DNA of 64,000 bases from Avena insularis (Eukaryota > Streptophyta > Magnoliopsida > Poales > Poaceae): positions 89,325,285-89,389,284 of the forward strand of contig CM042694.1 in NCBI GenBank assembly GCA_023614405.1, read 5' to 3'. The notes beneath the pieces are model-generated. The model ran no database searches. It was not told the DNA's origin and saw only the letters and a program-made list of their open reading frames with translations. The position numbers and the translations under genes are program-made. Positions 46,373 through 57,339 of this stretch are shown in pieces (the first letter of the stretch is position 1; every line of letters starts with the position of its first letter).

Positions 46373-47779
46373 GTAACTGCGCACAGATCCTTTGTAGCTA
46401 GTTTCAAAATAAAGATATCGATCCCACAGGGAGCAGTAGGTGAAAGACTAAAATGCTTTTAATTAAAACTAAATGAAATACTTAAGGAATAAATTTAAGA
46501 TGCAAGAAAAATAGAGTTGTTTTGGGGTTTTTGATTGAACGAAGCAATTTAAAGTTAAGTAAAACTTAATGCAGAAAGTAAGAATCGTGCATGTAAAAGA
46601 ACTTGGACCTGCAATAGGGAAAAAGGCGTTCTCGGGCAGTGGTAGATACACCACTAGCAATTTAGACTAAGCAGTCAAGATTATTATAACGAATATTCTC
46701 ATGATATGTATGTTTGTGGGAGGAGCTCCATATATGGACAAATAGACAGCAACCACTACTCACATCATCCTTCATAACCACAACAGACAAATAAACGATA
46801 TTAATCGTAATATCCCTCTATTAAGGGATTTCTCCCGTGGCATGGACATGGCTTTACGAGTTCTCCTTGATTTCCCAGGTTAGTACGTAAAGAATGAAAA
46901 CAGTTTTATAGTCACAGTAAGTGCTATCATTCCTCTGTCTACCAACAAGTAATCCCCTTCATCAAGTCCCTATAAGAGGCAAATATTAAAGAGGTGCACA
47001 ACTCTCAACATCACGATGAAGACAATTAACCCATACACATAATGATGTATAACATAACAATCTCTATCTTATATCAATTATATGATAGGGTTTCTCCATC
47101 TCCCCAAGAACTAATGATCTACTCAGATATGAAGGCAATCAACATCATAGCAACGGTAAGGGAATCAATTGAAAATGAATAGTTCTTGTATAAATCCACA
47201 ACGAGTACGAAAATTACAACAAGATCTAGATGGGTGAAGATGGGATGGATGGAGATGATGGTGGTGCAATGGTTGATGAAGATGAAGATTGATGCCTTGG
47301 CCTCCCAGATCTGCGTATGGCGAAGATGGATCCCTTGGGCAAGTTCCCCCTCCAGATTCCTTCCGGAGGTGAGGTTTTCGGCGATTTCTGGGTGTTCTGT
47401 ATGTCATCTCCTCGATCCAGTTGCACGGGGTGAAACTATTTGAGGAGGCGGTGGCGGCACCAACTATACGACCACAACTATACGGCTGGAAAAAGTATTT
47501 TGGTCGTATAGTTGGTCGTTAAACTCTTTGGAGGCCTTGGTCGCTTCGGGTTTTCTTCTGGTGTTATTGATATTTCCTAAATAAACGATTTACGTTGTTT
47601 TTGACTCCTTTTCTTCCCAGTACAACTGCTCCAAGAATTTTGTCCATTGGATCCATCATTTGTCCCGATCCTGGTGAAAACAGTCATAAAATATGCGCAC
47701 GAACGCCGTAAAATACCAAGATCCTACATCTATAATGCAAAATAATAATATAAAACATGATGTAAATATGCACTCATCA
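46373..47779 (-). repeat. e2 5' LTR (right copy)
   Basis: Partner of 37704-39112. Its inner edge reads ccagtaactgcgcacagatc where the other LTR has tgatgactgcaagtgcacag, so the last bases of the LTR and the expected primer site are deleted or altered. Hairpin unit at about 47459-47518 (ccaactatacgacc / ggtcgtatagttgg). Confidence 0.8.
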
Positions 47780-47784
47780 GTGTT
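47780..47784. repeat. Target-site duplication (right) of e2
   Basis: gtgtt, as at 37699-37703. Confidence 0.8.
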
Positions 47785-48122
47785 GCGGTATCAATGGGGA
47801 TGAGTGCCCGTGATCTGTCCTGTAGAGTACATGAGTCAGGCAAACTACGTTAACAAATGTCGATGTCATCATCGTGATGTGATTGATCAATTGTGTGCCA
47901 ACGAGGGTACCACAATGCTACAACGAGTTGTTGCTCAAGCTCTTGTGTGGGAGTGAGTCGAGACAGAAGATATGAGAAGCAGCAGGGAACTCCATCGTGC
48001 AAGAGAGAAGGATGGTGGTGACACATGCTTGGGATGGCGGTGGTGCGTGGGTGGAACGATTGCAGGGCTGTGGCGACAATGTGGTTTGGGATGAGGGGGA
48101 AATCTGTGGACATTAGAGATGA
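47785..48122. other. No gene seen
   Basis: Sequence that was contiguous with 37698 before e2 inserted and with 54018 before the Helitron inserted. No supported ORF. Confidence 0.5.
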
Positions 48123-48152
48123 CTAGCACACATGCCCGTGCATTGCAACGGG
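48123..48152 (-). repeat. Helitron 3' terminus: hairpin and CTAG
   Basis: Stem CCCGT/ACGGG extended by TGCA/ATGC-type pairing; CTAG follows, then host T. Confidence 0.75.
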
Positions 48153-49353
48153 AACTAAAAAAACAACGAATTTTAGTTGAACATAATCCAGGAGCATAGA
48201 AAGAAATAGACACATGTCTAAAATTTGGCCTAGCCCATATGCCTTATATAAAAGTAAAGATAAAATATAAAAGAACTGTCCAAGTTAGGTATGTCCCACC
48301 CTAACAAAATGATACAAACAGAGAACAAACTTAAGCACTCTTGCAATATGGTGCAAACTTTAGATTTCTTCACTATTTTTAAAAGATAAGTTGTTTGGTC
48401 CTAGCAAATTTATGAAATTTACCCTGCACAAATCAGAATTCATGCTCACCTAGAACTGATAGTGTAATCTCTATAACTAACACTGATTAGTTCTCTGCTG
48501 GTACCACCACTTATGTGCTTCGCTAACAATGTAGATGTGTGGACTCCTCGCAAGAAAGGAATGCTTTGTGAAATAGCTTCGGACACATCGTGGAGATCCT
48601 ACATGCAGACCGACAAAACGCCGTCGCAGTGCCAAAGTGTTGTGCAAAGCTTGGTAACACACATAGCCGATAAGCTTCGTTGGTCGGCAAGGACCAGTTA
48701 TTACAACTAGATTTAGGGGTGCGCCTTGGCGCACGATCCCGTTGAGTTTAAACTAATTTTTATTTTGTATAGTGCGTTAATTATCAGGCACAAAAATGAG
48801 AGTATATATCTAAGATTTCAAAGAAACTCAAGCATGGGTGAAAAGTGGGAGTATATATCTCAGTTTTCAAAGAATCTAAAGTAGAACGGTTCTAACTTTA
48901 AGTTTTATTTAATCTGCAATAAGACAAAATAACATAAATTTGAAGAATTGTTTTATTTTACCAGAGACTATAGTACACTATGCAGTGACAGAGTGCTTGA
49001 ACTGGAATTAAAAGGAGTAAAAGCAGGGAAATATATTACATTATTTTCAAATAGGCTGTTTCGAAATAACAGTAGTTCAGCAGGTAGCGAAACCTGTTAT
49101 GAATAATAGGAGAGTTCGTTACCATTTTTACATATAGCCTAAGAAGAAATACGAAATAGAAAGTTCAGTGCCCATAATGAAGTAGGAGAAGTTGTAATCA
49201 GTCTGTCATTGGTAGAACCATCTGAATTGAAGCCGTACACATTGCTTGTTCTGTAAACTTCACTCAAGTCATAGGATCCAGAAGACTGGCCATCATGAGA
49301 AGCAGCCTTGAGCAAGACAAGTGTTTTAGCGGTAAGAGACGAATAGAAATGGC
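48153..49353 (-). other. Helitron 3' interior
   Basis: Mostly AT-rich. 49160-49345 (minus) reads 'HFYSSLTAKTLVLLKAASHD' and 'SEVYRTSNVYGFNSDGSTND', coding-like but in another frame than the exon upstream, after its stop. 48510-48760 ends in a gtgcgccttggcgcac palindrome (48719-48734). Confidence 0.45.
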
Positions 49354-50574
49354 CTAAATGTCTAGGAGTCCAGCTTGTTGGTTTCCATACAGAACAGCAG
49401 GATTTGGAGCTAAGTTGTCCAAGACTATTTTTTTGATGCGACGTGCATAGTTAGATACATCTTGAATATGGATATCAAGGGCCAGCGTGGATTTTATCAG
49501 CGGTGGACTTTCTGATAGCCTCTTCATTTCTGTTGTCCAGTCGGCATCAAAGAAACTCAATAGAAATAATTTGACTTACATCGCCTTTTGCAAGACAAAG
49601 TAAAAAAACTACAACTGAATATGCATATGTTTTGAAACAGATTGGAAATAATAGCAAGACTTTACGTGCTGAAAAGTCACTTTCGCATGTTAAGACTAAT
49701 CATCTACTGCCAAAAAACATAGCAAGATCACCTGAATTTTTTTCTCTCCTAGGTTTTCAGAAGCATTACAGATATCAGAAGAATGTTGGAATCTCATACA
49801 AAAGTTCAGAACATACGTCCCAATTGCTGGTGCATCTCATATTCAAGATAGTTTCTGCTAGACAGTTCAATATATCGTTGGAAAGGAAGAAAAAGACTAA
49901 CGAAGTGATACCTTAGCCTTATCTTTCAATTATAGTTGAATCTGTATCCATATTCCATGGAATGATATTGTGCTTCTATGAGAAACGACCATTGAGCTTA
50001 CAGTAAAATCTCACTTCAACAAATAACTGAATGCTTACTCCATCATGAAACCCTGTAATATATCATTTTATGAGCACTGCCCCTTCTCTCAACAACTATA
50101 GAGAATTGTCGTGAGCAAAAACGGGTAAGAAATGAAGTACATACAGGAAAAGCAAGGAATTAAGAAAAATGACCAGAAACTGATGATGTTTTGTCACTAT
50201 ATCATATTGGTACCTGAGAAAAGATGTCGTGCATGAAAAAGATGTCTGGAGCATAATTGGATCGCTTGATTTCTTAATCGTTATCTACAGGAACACAGGA
50301 GACAAATTTCTTACCTCATGGACTAAGTAATCAGACATCTAAAATTATAGTTTAAGCATATAAATAGTCTGTGCATACAGAAATATAAAATATATCAGGT
50401 CGCGTAGTCAAAAGTGAAAAATCACATGTGATTCTAAATAAAAGAAAAAAATTACCACTTCAAAATCATATGTCCGAGATCTTGTGCCATTCTGAGTATA
50501 AGAATTGGTTATCACATCATCGATATTTTTAGGTGAAAGACAAGCAGCAAAGTTAGGGAGACCATCATGTGTAA
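49354..50574 (-). pseudogene. Captured gene piece: three in-phase 3' exons
   Basis: Minus-strand segments 50574-50456, 50272-50214 and 49555-49354 are each bounded by AG acceptors and GT donors (the last ends in a stop). They join in phase into one reading: 'THDGLPNFAACLSPKNIDDV', 'SRTYDFEV', then 'SFFDADWTTEMKRLSESP', 'LALDIHIQDVSNYARRIK' and 'PAVLYGNQQAGLLDI'. This is the 3' end of a normal intron-containing plant gene, on the same strand as the Helitron. The family was not recognised. Whether it is transcribed is unknown. Confidence 0.5.
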
Positions 50575-53153
50575 CTGGAGCCCTACTGATTCTAAGTTGG
50601 ACTCAGCTGCTAGTGCTCCAAAACCTATCCAGACAAAGAATCGGACTTACTCCAGCTGATGGATGAATCAAGATAAACGTTGACGCTTATGTTGAGGTGA
50701 ACCTAGGTATGTGCTCTATCGCCTGTGCCACCCGTAACCAATCTAGAAAGGTTCTATTGGCTCACAGTACTGTCGGGATTCAGTGCCAGGATGTAAAGCC
50801 AGGGTGTGCCTTCTTGGTCTTCAGAGCGTCCATGCTGTTGAAACTGCCTCAATAATCTTGGAGTCCAATAATTCGTGTATCGTTGAAGCAATCAAGCAGA
50901 AGAAATAGGGCCTCTCATTTATGTGAAAGCATTAAGATGAGATTAAAAATCCAAGAAAGTTGTCATCATTTGAAGTAGTGAAAATTGGAAAAGAGAGTAA
51001 CAAAGTTGTCCATATGCAGGCTGCTCTAGCTAGACATTCAGGTCAAGCCCTTTATTTTGGAATCCTTATTTGTAGTTAGCTAGGAGATTATCAAATCTCA
51101 ATATCTAAATTCTTGGTTTGTACATCCTCACACCGGATGATCCATGCCCTGAAGAGATACAATTCAAGTGTCGAGGGTCAGTGTAAGTTAACGAAAGTCA
51201 CACATGCCCAAATTCAGCCCAAGCTCTCGTAAGCAAACTGACATGATAGGCCTGCACATGGAATACCTCCTGCCGTTTCATTGGATCAGAATGAGCACCA
51301 ACTACAAAATAGTAATAAAACAAGTAGAATACCTCCTGCAAGATTAAGAGAATATTTTTATCAAATAGCAGAAGAAAAAAATAGTTTCACATCCATAAAC
51401 AAGCAGAATACTTGTTCCATACTCATGAGGTAAGCTTGGAACTGTCAACTAAACGAAGAAATGCCAATGAGGACAAAGAAAAGTAAATACCTTGAGAAGC
51501 ATCTTTATGCTAGTTACAGATAGTTGTGGCCAAACCACTCTTGGCTTGTCATATTTTGATAATGAACTGAACATCCTGCAGTTAAAATATGTCATAACAA
51601 ATTATCCGATGAGATAAAAACAAAGGAGGAGGAAATTATTACATTTCCACACATAAGAGGAACCAATATTTCATTAAAATGCGCTCAAAGAGGATACCAA
51701 CATTTTTTACAACCTATACATTCAGAAACCAGAACATGAATGGCTTTGTCTCATTAGGAAAATCATAGTATATATTTCTTAAATTTGCTCAAGATTTTAG
51801 GCTAAATAATAAGGTACTATATACCATGAAGAAGAACTACTCTAGTCGGTTTTAAGACCATTGTCCCATGACTGCCGCTAGCGACTCCCATCCCTGCTCT
51901 TATAACCTAAAATAAAGACCACGAACTACACCCATTTCATTATGAAATTCATTAAACACATGACATTCACAAAGGAGGGCACATAGAGAGGAGGTTGGTT
52001 AATTTATATACTACTATTTTTACTGTTACTCACTATGCTCAAACAATTTGTTGAGCTGTCTTCTGCTATATAAAATGCATGTTAGCACAAATGAAAGAGC
52101 ATATGGGCTGCTTACTTTTGGAGGCTTATATTCGAGGGGGTGAAGTGTAGCAGCCAATGTAGTTGTTCAGTCCATGTCTCCATGATGCCAAACCTCATCT
52201 TCAACACTGCCCACTGTTGGAGGGGGTGGAGTCTAGAACCTGCAAAATATTCTGCCTAAACTTCTTTCTTCTAATGTTTGAGTACAGAGAATGCTGAAAC
52301 AACTGCTAATCCTGCCTTATAGAGGCTAAATTTGATGAAGACATTTTAAACAACTAAACTGGAGATTCAAGCACCTAAAGAGCTTCTTGATGTACATCTG
52401 GTTGCCTCCCAACAAGAAACTTCTTTCTTCTAATGTTTGAGTACAGAGAATGCTGAAATAACTGTTAATCCTGCCTTGTAGAGGCTAAATTTGACCAATA
52501 CATTTTAAACAACTAAACTGGAGATTTAAGCACCTAAAGAGCTTCTTGATGTACATATGATTGCCTCCCAACAAGAAACATAACCAAATGGTGGAGATCA
52601 GCACAAGCAGCAAATATGTTCACCACCCTGAAATCTTCTTACTAACTTTGTCGCTTTGGCCTTGCTGGCATGGTCGGCTAGCTAGTCACTGTTACTGGAA
52701 TCTACACATACCAGAGCACGGTAATTCATAGAAAAAACCCTCTATATTATATGAATGTCAAGAATAATTACCTAAAAGAGTTCTATATGTATTATACTGA
52801 CTAAACTACAGACATGGCAAACTAATTATTGTAGGATCTTAGTATCCTCTTACTTGAGCTATTATCAATGATGTCTATTGAGCATATCCATTCTCTTACT
52901 TGGGCTGTTATTGGTTTCTCATGAGCAGGATATTGAGTATCCTCTACAAATATACAAGGTTAGAACATAGCAAACAAATTGACATAGCCTGATTCTGTAT
53001 GAAAATTGTACATATGCATGCGTAAATAAAGCTCTTTTGAACAAAATCAACCGACCTTCTGAAACTGAACCACTTTGACCATTGTAATTTCTATCTGTTT
53101 TAATAAGTTGTCAATGAACAAGTTATCAATAAACTTTGGCACGTAGAAAAAAA
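50575..53153 (-). other. Further exon-like segments inside the Helitron
   Basis: 51575-51491 (minus) reads 'MFSSLSKYDKPRVVWPQLSV' between good splice sites; 51301-51267 reads 'GAHSDPMKRQE'; 51906-51825 reads 'ASGSHGTMVLKPTRVVLLHG'. Their phases do not agree with one another, so they are probably exons of a decayed or partly captured gene. The rest is intron-like AT-rich sequence. Confidence 0.35.
52258..52579. repeat. Tandem duplication, 159 bp unit x 2
   Basis: From aaacttctttcttctaatgt to cctcccaacaagaaac, copied at 52258-52416 and 52417-52579 with about seven differences. Confidence 0.9.
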
Positions 53154-53760
53154 TCAAGGACAATGAGCATCAAAGGGAGAGAGAGAGAGAGAGAGAGGGA
53201 GAGAGGGAGAGGGGCAAACCAAAATCCCTTGAGTTGAGGCCATGTAGCGTCTGCTGGCCGCCAACCATTCTGCTTGGATACTCATCTTTTCGCTGGCTTC
53301 GGACTCCATGTCTAGAAGATCGCAGACGACTGCACCCACGACGGTCAAGAGAGGCGCGGAGGTGCTGCACCACTGCCACTCCTCCTTGCCCACTTCACCA
53401 CCGTCTCCAGCAGTAGCAGGCTAGCAGCCTCGTGGAGGGATTCCTCCTCCGCATCCTCCCCCCGATTCGGCCTAGAAGACCATGAGCGAAACCTTGGGGC
53501 TGGGGAGGTGGCTAGGAGAGGGAGCGATAGGTGGGGGAGAGGGAGCGCATGGGGGTGGGGCGGCGGCCAGGGAGGGAGTGCGCGGGGATGGGGCAGCGGC
53601 CAAGGGAGGAGAAGAGAACTCGCGTGGGGCAGCCGCCTCAGCACGAGAGAAAGAGGGGAAAGGGGAGAGACGCGAGCGTGGGGGCTGGGAGGCGGCTAGG
53701 GTTTCACTGTGGGTCAGGTCTTTTATAAGATGCGGTCAAAAATGAACCAATGGTTGTGAT
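53154..53760 (-). pseudogene. Probable captured first exon and leader
   Basis: A GC-rich block unlike its surroundings. On minus, a C/T-rich leader (53700-53470) is followed by a reading with 'VGAVVCDLLDMESEASEKMS' and 'AEWLAASRRYMASTQGIL', ending at a possible donor (gattttg|gtttgc, near 53223) just before a (GA)n tract at 53176-53213. This looks like the 5' end of the captured gene. No domain recognised; start codon uncertain. Confidence 0.4.
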
Positions 53761-53989
53761 TCGTTCCAGGGCTCGATCCAACGGCTGGGCAACGTGGTTC
53801 GCTGTGAGAGCCCCTTGACCCCTCACCAATTACATCTTTAGATATAAATAGCATAGGAGTTGTACTCTAATCCGACCAGGACGTAGGATTTGTAATCTAC
53901 TCTTACCGGGCTTGACATCCAAATCACACGATATATGAAGACGGATCAACGACTAGACGAAAACGTAAATAGGTGGACGAAGAGAGAAA

Positions 53990-54017
53990 CCTTATTGCTT
54001 TTATTATTAGGTATAGA
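53990..54017 (-). repeat. Helitron 5' terminus
   Basis: Minus strand TCTATACCTAATAATAAAAG then CAATAAGG, preceded by host A. This type of start is frequent among grass Helitrons. Confidence 0.65.
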
Positions 54018-54322
54018 TAGCGATAATGAGGTAAGGAGCAAGCGAACATGGTGGGTCCATCCATGGGATCTCCTTAGGAGTCAATGTGGATGCATGGCGC
54101 GTTCTAGACCAGGCTAAACGATCTTATGAGTAGGGATGCAAGTGGGATCCCGTGAAAATTCTGCTTCTAATTTACTTGGAGATTTCTAGTTCAATGTTGT
54201 GTCTTAAAAAATTTATACTCCGTACTGGAAATTAGTACAAGCAGAATTTTTTGGGATCCACTTGTGTCCCTGGATGAGGAGCAGCATTTTCCCAAGAGAA
54301 AACCGCACCGGCGGTCCTAATT
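54018..54322. other. No gene seen
   Basis: Host sequence between the Helitron and the Pack-MULE. Confidence 0.5.
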
Positions 54323-54532
54323 CTTTTCTCGCACCTTCAGTTTGGTCCTAGTACTTTGAAATCGCACGTTTAGGTCCTAAATCTTTTATAAGTGATTCAC
54401 GCGCGGTCTTAAACGGGTCTGACTGGCGTTGACTGGTGCCACATCGACACTGGGACCTAGAAAACAAGACAGTCTGGCACACATATTTGCAAATAGCCCC
54501 TTGAAGTTGTATTTGTTCCAAAACACAATTCT
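54323..54532 (+). repeat. Left long TIR
   Basis: See the element entry; includes tcttttataagtgattcac. Confidence 0.75.
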
Positions 54533-54599
54533 CGAAAGCAGATGCTCGTAGCAGCTTGCAGCTAAGCAAGCTCATGCATTAGCTAAGCAAGTGCAAGCA

Positions 54600-55412
54600 T
54601 CAGCTAGCACACAGCGTTGAGACCGCATAGTGGCAACCGAAGGACACGGCCATCACCATCGGCGCCACGGTGTCGACGTCTCGCGCGACTGCGGTGGTAG
54701 TCGCTATCTCGTGGGTAGTGAGCACAGCGAGCGTCACGCCGAGGCTGTGGTCGGTGACTGTGATACTCAGTTGCGGCATGTCCTTGCCCCCGTCATACTC
54801 ACGGACGATCCTCTGCAGCTCGCCGTGCACATGGTGCTACAAGCTGCGTGCGTCTGGCCAAGGGTGATGAAGAGCCTCCAGAATCTGCTCTCCACCAGCA
54901 GGTCCTCCTCGTAGGCGACATCACTCGATCTCGGCGCCGTGGTGGTTAGGAGACAAGTGAGAGTGGAGTGGAAGATTTCCAGCCACTCGCCGCATGTCGC
55001 CTGTGCCATGGTAACACGATGACGACCTCGCGGCGCCCGAGCCGCTCTATCTCACCCTCGTCAATGCACATCGCCACGTAGCCGATGTAGCTCGATCTGC
55101 ATGTGCACGACGATGACAGCCATCTCGCGCCGAGGTAGACGCCCAGTGGAGCAGGCCGGTGACCGCGTAGCCGGTCTCTGGGATGCCGAACCGGCGCAGC
55201 AGGGACCTGGATGGGAACCGGCAGGACCCATGGGACGCCGTGGCACCGCGGCCTTGGAAGTCAAAGCTTGCGTACGTGGCGTAAACGAACTCCCCGTACG
55301 AGCACGCCATCGATCTCGCCACGGAGCACGCCATTGAGTGGTTGAGTGTGACGCTAGGATAGCAAGCGCGTACTCCTGAAATGGAAGCGCCATAGTCTGC
55401 CAAGTCTCGCAC
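54600..55412 (-). pseudogene. Captured class-3 lipase (phospholipase A1 / DAD1-like) fragment
   Basis: Minus-strand readings in three frames line up with plant plastid-type PLA1 lipases. They are 'YGEFVYATYASFDFQ' and 'SCRFPSRSLLRRFGIPETGY' (55310-55150), a 'WLGYVAMC'-like piece (about 55080), 'TCGEWLEIFHSTLTCLL' (about 54990), 'HGELQRIVREYDGG' (54828) and the nucleophile region 'LSITVTDHSLGVTLAVLTTH' (about 54767), then 'MVMAVSFG'. The family's GHSLG box reads DHSLG, so the serine is kept but the first glycine is not. Introns are absent, the parts are frameshifted, and the C-terminal catalytic Asp/His region is missing. Functional relatives release fatty acids from membrane glycerolipids in jasmonate synthesis. 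It is bounded by the element's TIRs. Confidence 0.7.
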
Positions 55413-55612
55413 TCACTGTTAAACTACAATTAGTCTTGTGATTAGACTAGGACCAAGTTTGTATATATTCATGCATTGCATGGCTGGTGCGTTACGTGCG
55501 CCACTTCTGCTGCCGATAGTTTGGCCACTAGCGCTGCCACCGCCACCTCCCGAAGATCATCGTACCATGCACAGTGGGTGTTCATCAGCAGGCCTCCAGC
55601 ATGCTTCCAGGG

Positions 55613-55821
55613 ATCGTGTTTTGGAACAAATACACTTTTAAGAGGCTATTTGCAAATATGTGTGTCAAACTGTCCGTTTCCTGGACCTCATTGTTGACAT
55701 GGCATCAGTCAACGCTGGTCAGACTGATTTAGGACCTCGTGTGAATCACTTATAAAAGATTTAGGATCTAGACGTACGATTTCAAAGAATTAGGACCAAA
55801 CTGAAGGTACGATAAAATATA
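55613..55821 (-). repeat. Right long TIR
   Basis: Inverted copy of 54323-54532. Confidence 0.75.
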
Positions 55822-57339
55822 GTTGTACGTTTCTTTTTTACACGCGAACGCTGGCGTTTGTATATTTGTTTAAAAAAATAAACACGCACCTGGCTGTAAT
55901 CCAATCGTACACGAACAACTCAACCAAAACAAAATATTTATGGCGCCTGCTAGGCGTCCCTGGACGATGGGAAGCTCCCATGGTTCTCCTTCCCATGCTG
56001 CCATATGTCCATGAAAAGGATCCAAATCCTGGTTTTGCTGCAAAACACCTATTTTTGCTAAAATACCCGTTTTTGCTTTTGAAGCAAAAAAAGGTTCGTT
56101 TCAGAAAATAGAATGGGCCGCCGGAGATCTCGCTGGAGACCTTGTCGGAGGCCCTGCAGCAAAAAATATATACTAATGTAGCAAAACCGACTTCGCCGGA
56201 AACATTGTCAGAAAAAATTCGCTGCTGACTCTCGCCGGAGACCTTGTAGCAAAAAATTGACACTGTTGTAGCAAAACCATAAGACGTTTGTAACAACAAA
56301 GTTCTTCTAATGTAGCAAAAAACTAACTTCGCCGGAGACTCTCGTCCGCAAAATATTGCTAGACACCTTGTAGCAAAAGGTTTACTGTATTGTAGCAAAA
56401 CAAATAAGCGGAGATAGCAAAAAAATGTATCAATGTAGCAAAATCGGAGGCAGCATTTGTAGCATCGGTCGTGAGGACTTGCAGGAGCGGCGGCCATGGC
56501 ATCCAAGCTCGCAGCAGATCTGGCCTTCTCCTGTAGCAGTGTTGGCCCGCCTCTGTAGCAAAGGAAGGCACCCGTTTGTAGTAGCGGCGACGACATCGAG
56601 AGCTTGCAATAGCGGGGCGGTGTGGGCGATGGCGAAGAAGAGGACGGCACTACGGCGCTTCAGCGACAAAAGGTCGAGGCGATGACTGCGCAGGGAGAGG
56701 GCGAGACCGGCGAAGACAAGCTGAAGGTGGCGGTCACGCAGCCCTTGGCGGCGACGGTCGGCGAGGACGCAAGGCGGCGCCCGGCGAGGCGCATGGAGCG
56801 AGGGAAGGCGGCGATAGGGAGCGAGGATGGAGGCAGGACTTCGGGTCGCGACGGGAGGGGCGACGCGAGCCAGGAGCGTGGCGGCGCGGTTGTGCAGGAT
56901 GGCGGCGGCACTCGCTGGAGGGTGGCGGACAAGCAGAGGGAGGGAGGGACGGTGGCGGACACGCAGCGCGAATCTCGACCCGGACGATGAAACGCTCTTA
57001 TCGTGCGGGGAACACCATCATTTTCCAATATTTATACACCTGATACGGCAAAAAAAAAAAAACCGTGTCATCCCCGGGCCACCGAAAGTAAAGCGAGAGG
57101 AGGCGCGCATGTGCATCGATCGATCGATCGATCATGGCGCACCATTACTACTACTACTAGTCCTACTCCTACGCACCGCGGCGAGGTGAGACGATCGTGT
57201 TGGTGCCCCGTCAAACAGACCAAGCCAGGTCCCCCCTCTCCCCTCTCTCCTCTTCTCGATTCTCTCCCCCTCGCTCGGGAGGAAGGAGAGGGACGGCGGA
57301 GGGATCGTCCCGTTCGTCCGTCCGCCCGTACGTACGTCG
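55822..57339. other. TAGCAAAA-rich repeat region and VAMP71 upstream sequence
   Basis: 56035-56100 carries ttttgct boxes and 56155-56580 at least ten opposed gtagcaaaa boxes, a layout like 21086-22575 and probably a related DNA transposon; ends were not fixed. 56600-56990 is GC-rich with no domain in any frame. 57050-57062 is poly(A), 57117-57135 a (CGAT)n run and 57140-57160 a (ACT)n run. 57180-57339 is the likely VAMP71 leader; no clear TATA box was seen. Confidence 0.45.

Larger units (their letters stand above)
37704..47779 (-). mobile_element. Athila-like Gypsy element e2 with full pol
   Basis: LTRs of 1409 and 1407 bp, TSD gtgtt, and minus-strand gag, protease, reverse transcriptase/RNase H and integrase. 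These are followed by a five-unit hairpin array, a coiled-coil ORF remnant and a polypurine tract. Untranslated sequence after pol is clearly homologous to e1 although the LTRs are different families. The LTR/PBS junction is damaged (see findings). LTR divergence looks like 6-7 % over the first 140 bp. Frames contain stops, so it is not autonomous. Confidence 0.85.
48123..54017 (-). mobile_element. Non-autonomous Helitron with captured gene pieces
   Basis: On the minus strand the element starts A|TCTATACCTAATAATAAAAG (54017) and ends with the hairpin CCCGTTGCAATGCACGGG, eight bases, CTAG|T (48123). The 5' TC, 3' hairpin, terminal CTAG and insertion between A and T, with no target duplication, are the defining Helitron features. 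The 5.9 kb interior has no Rep/helicase but holds exon-like segments on the same strand, as expected for gene capture. Confidence 0.75.
54323..55821. mobile_element. Pack-MULE-like element with long terminal inverted repeats
   Basis: The first about 210 bp (54323-54532) and last about 210 bp (55613-55821) are inverted copies, for example accttcagtttggtcctag against the reverse complement accttcagtttggtcctaat, and cacacatatttgcaaatag on both sides. Identity by eye is about 80 %. The 1.1 kb interior is GC-rich and holds a lipase fragment. No transposase is present. The outer edge and target duplication could not be fixed, so Mutator membership rests on TIR length and gene capture. Confidence 0.65.

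Noticed and set aside
56622..57028. Frames of about 120 codons on both strands upstream of VAMP71
   Set aside because: GC-rich repeat-like sequence with frames open on both strands at once and no recognisable domain.
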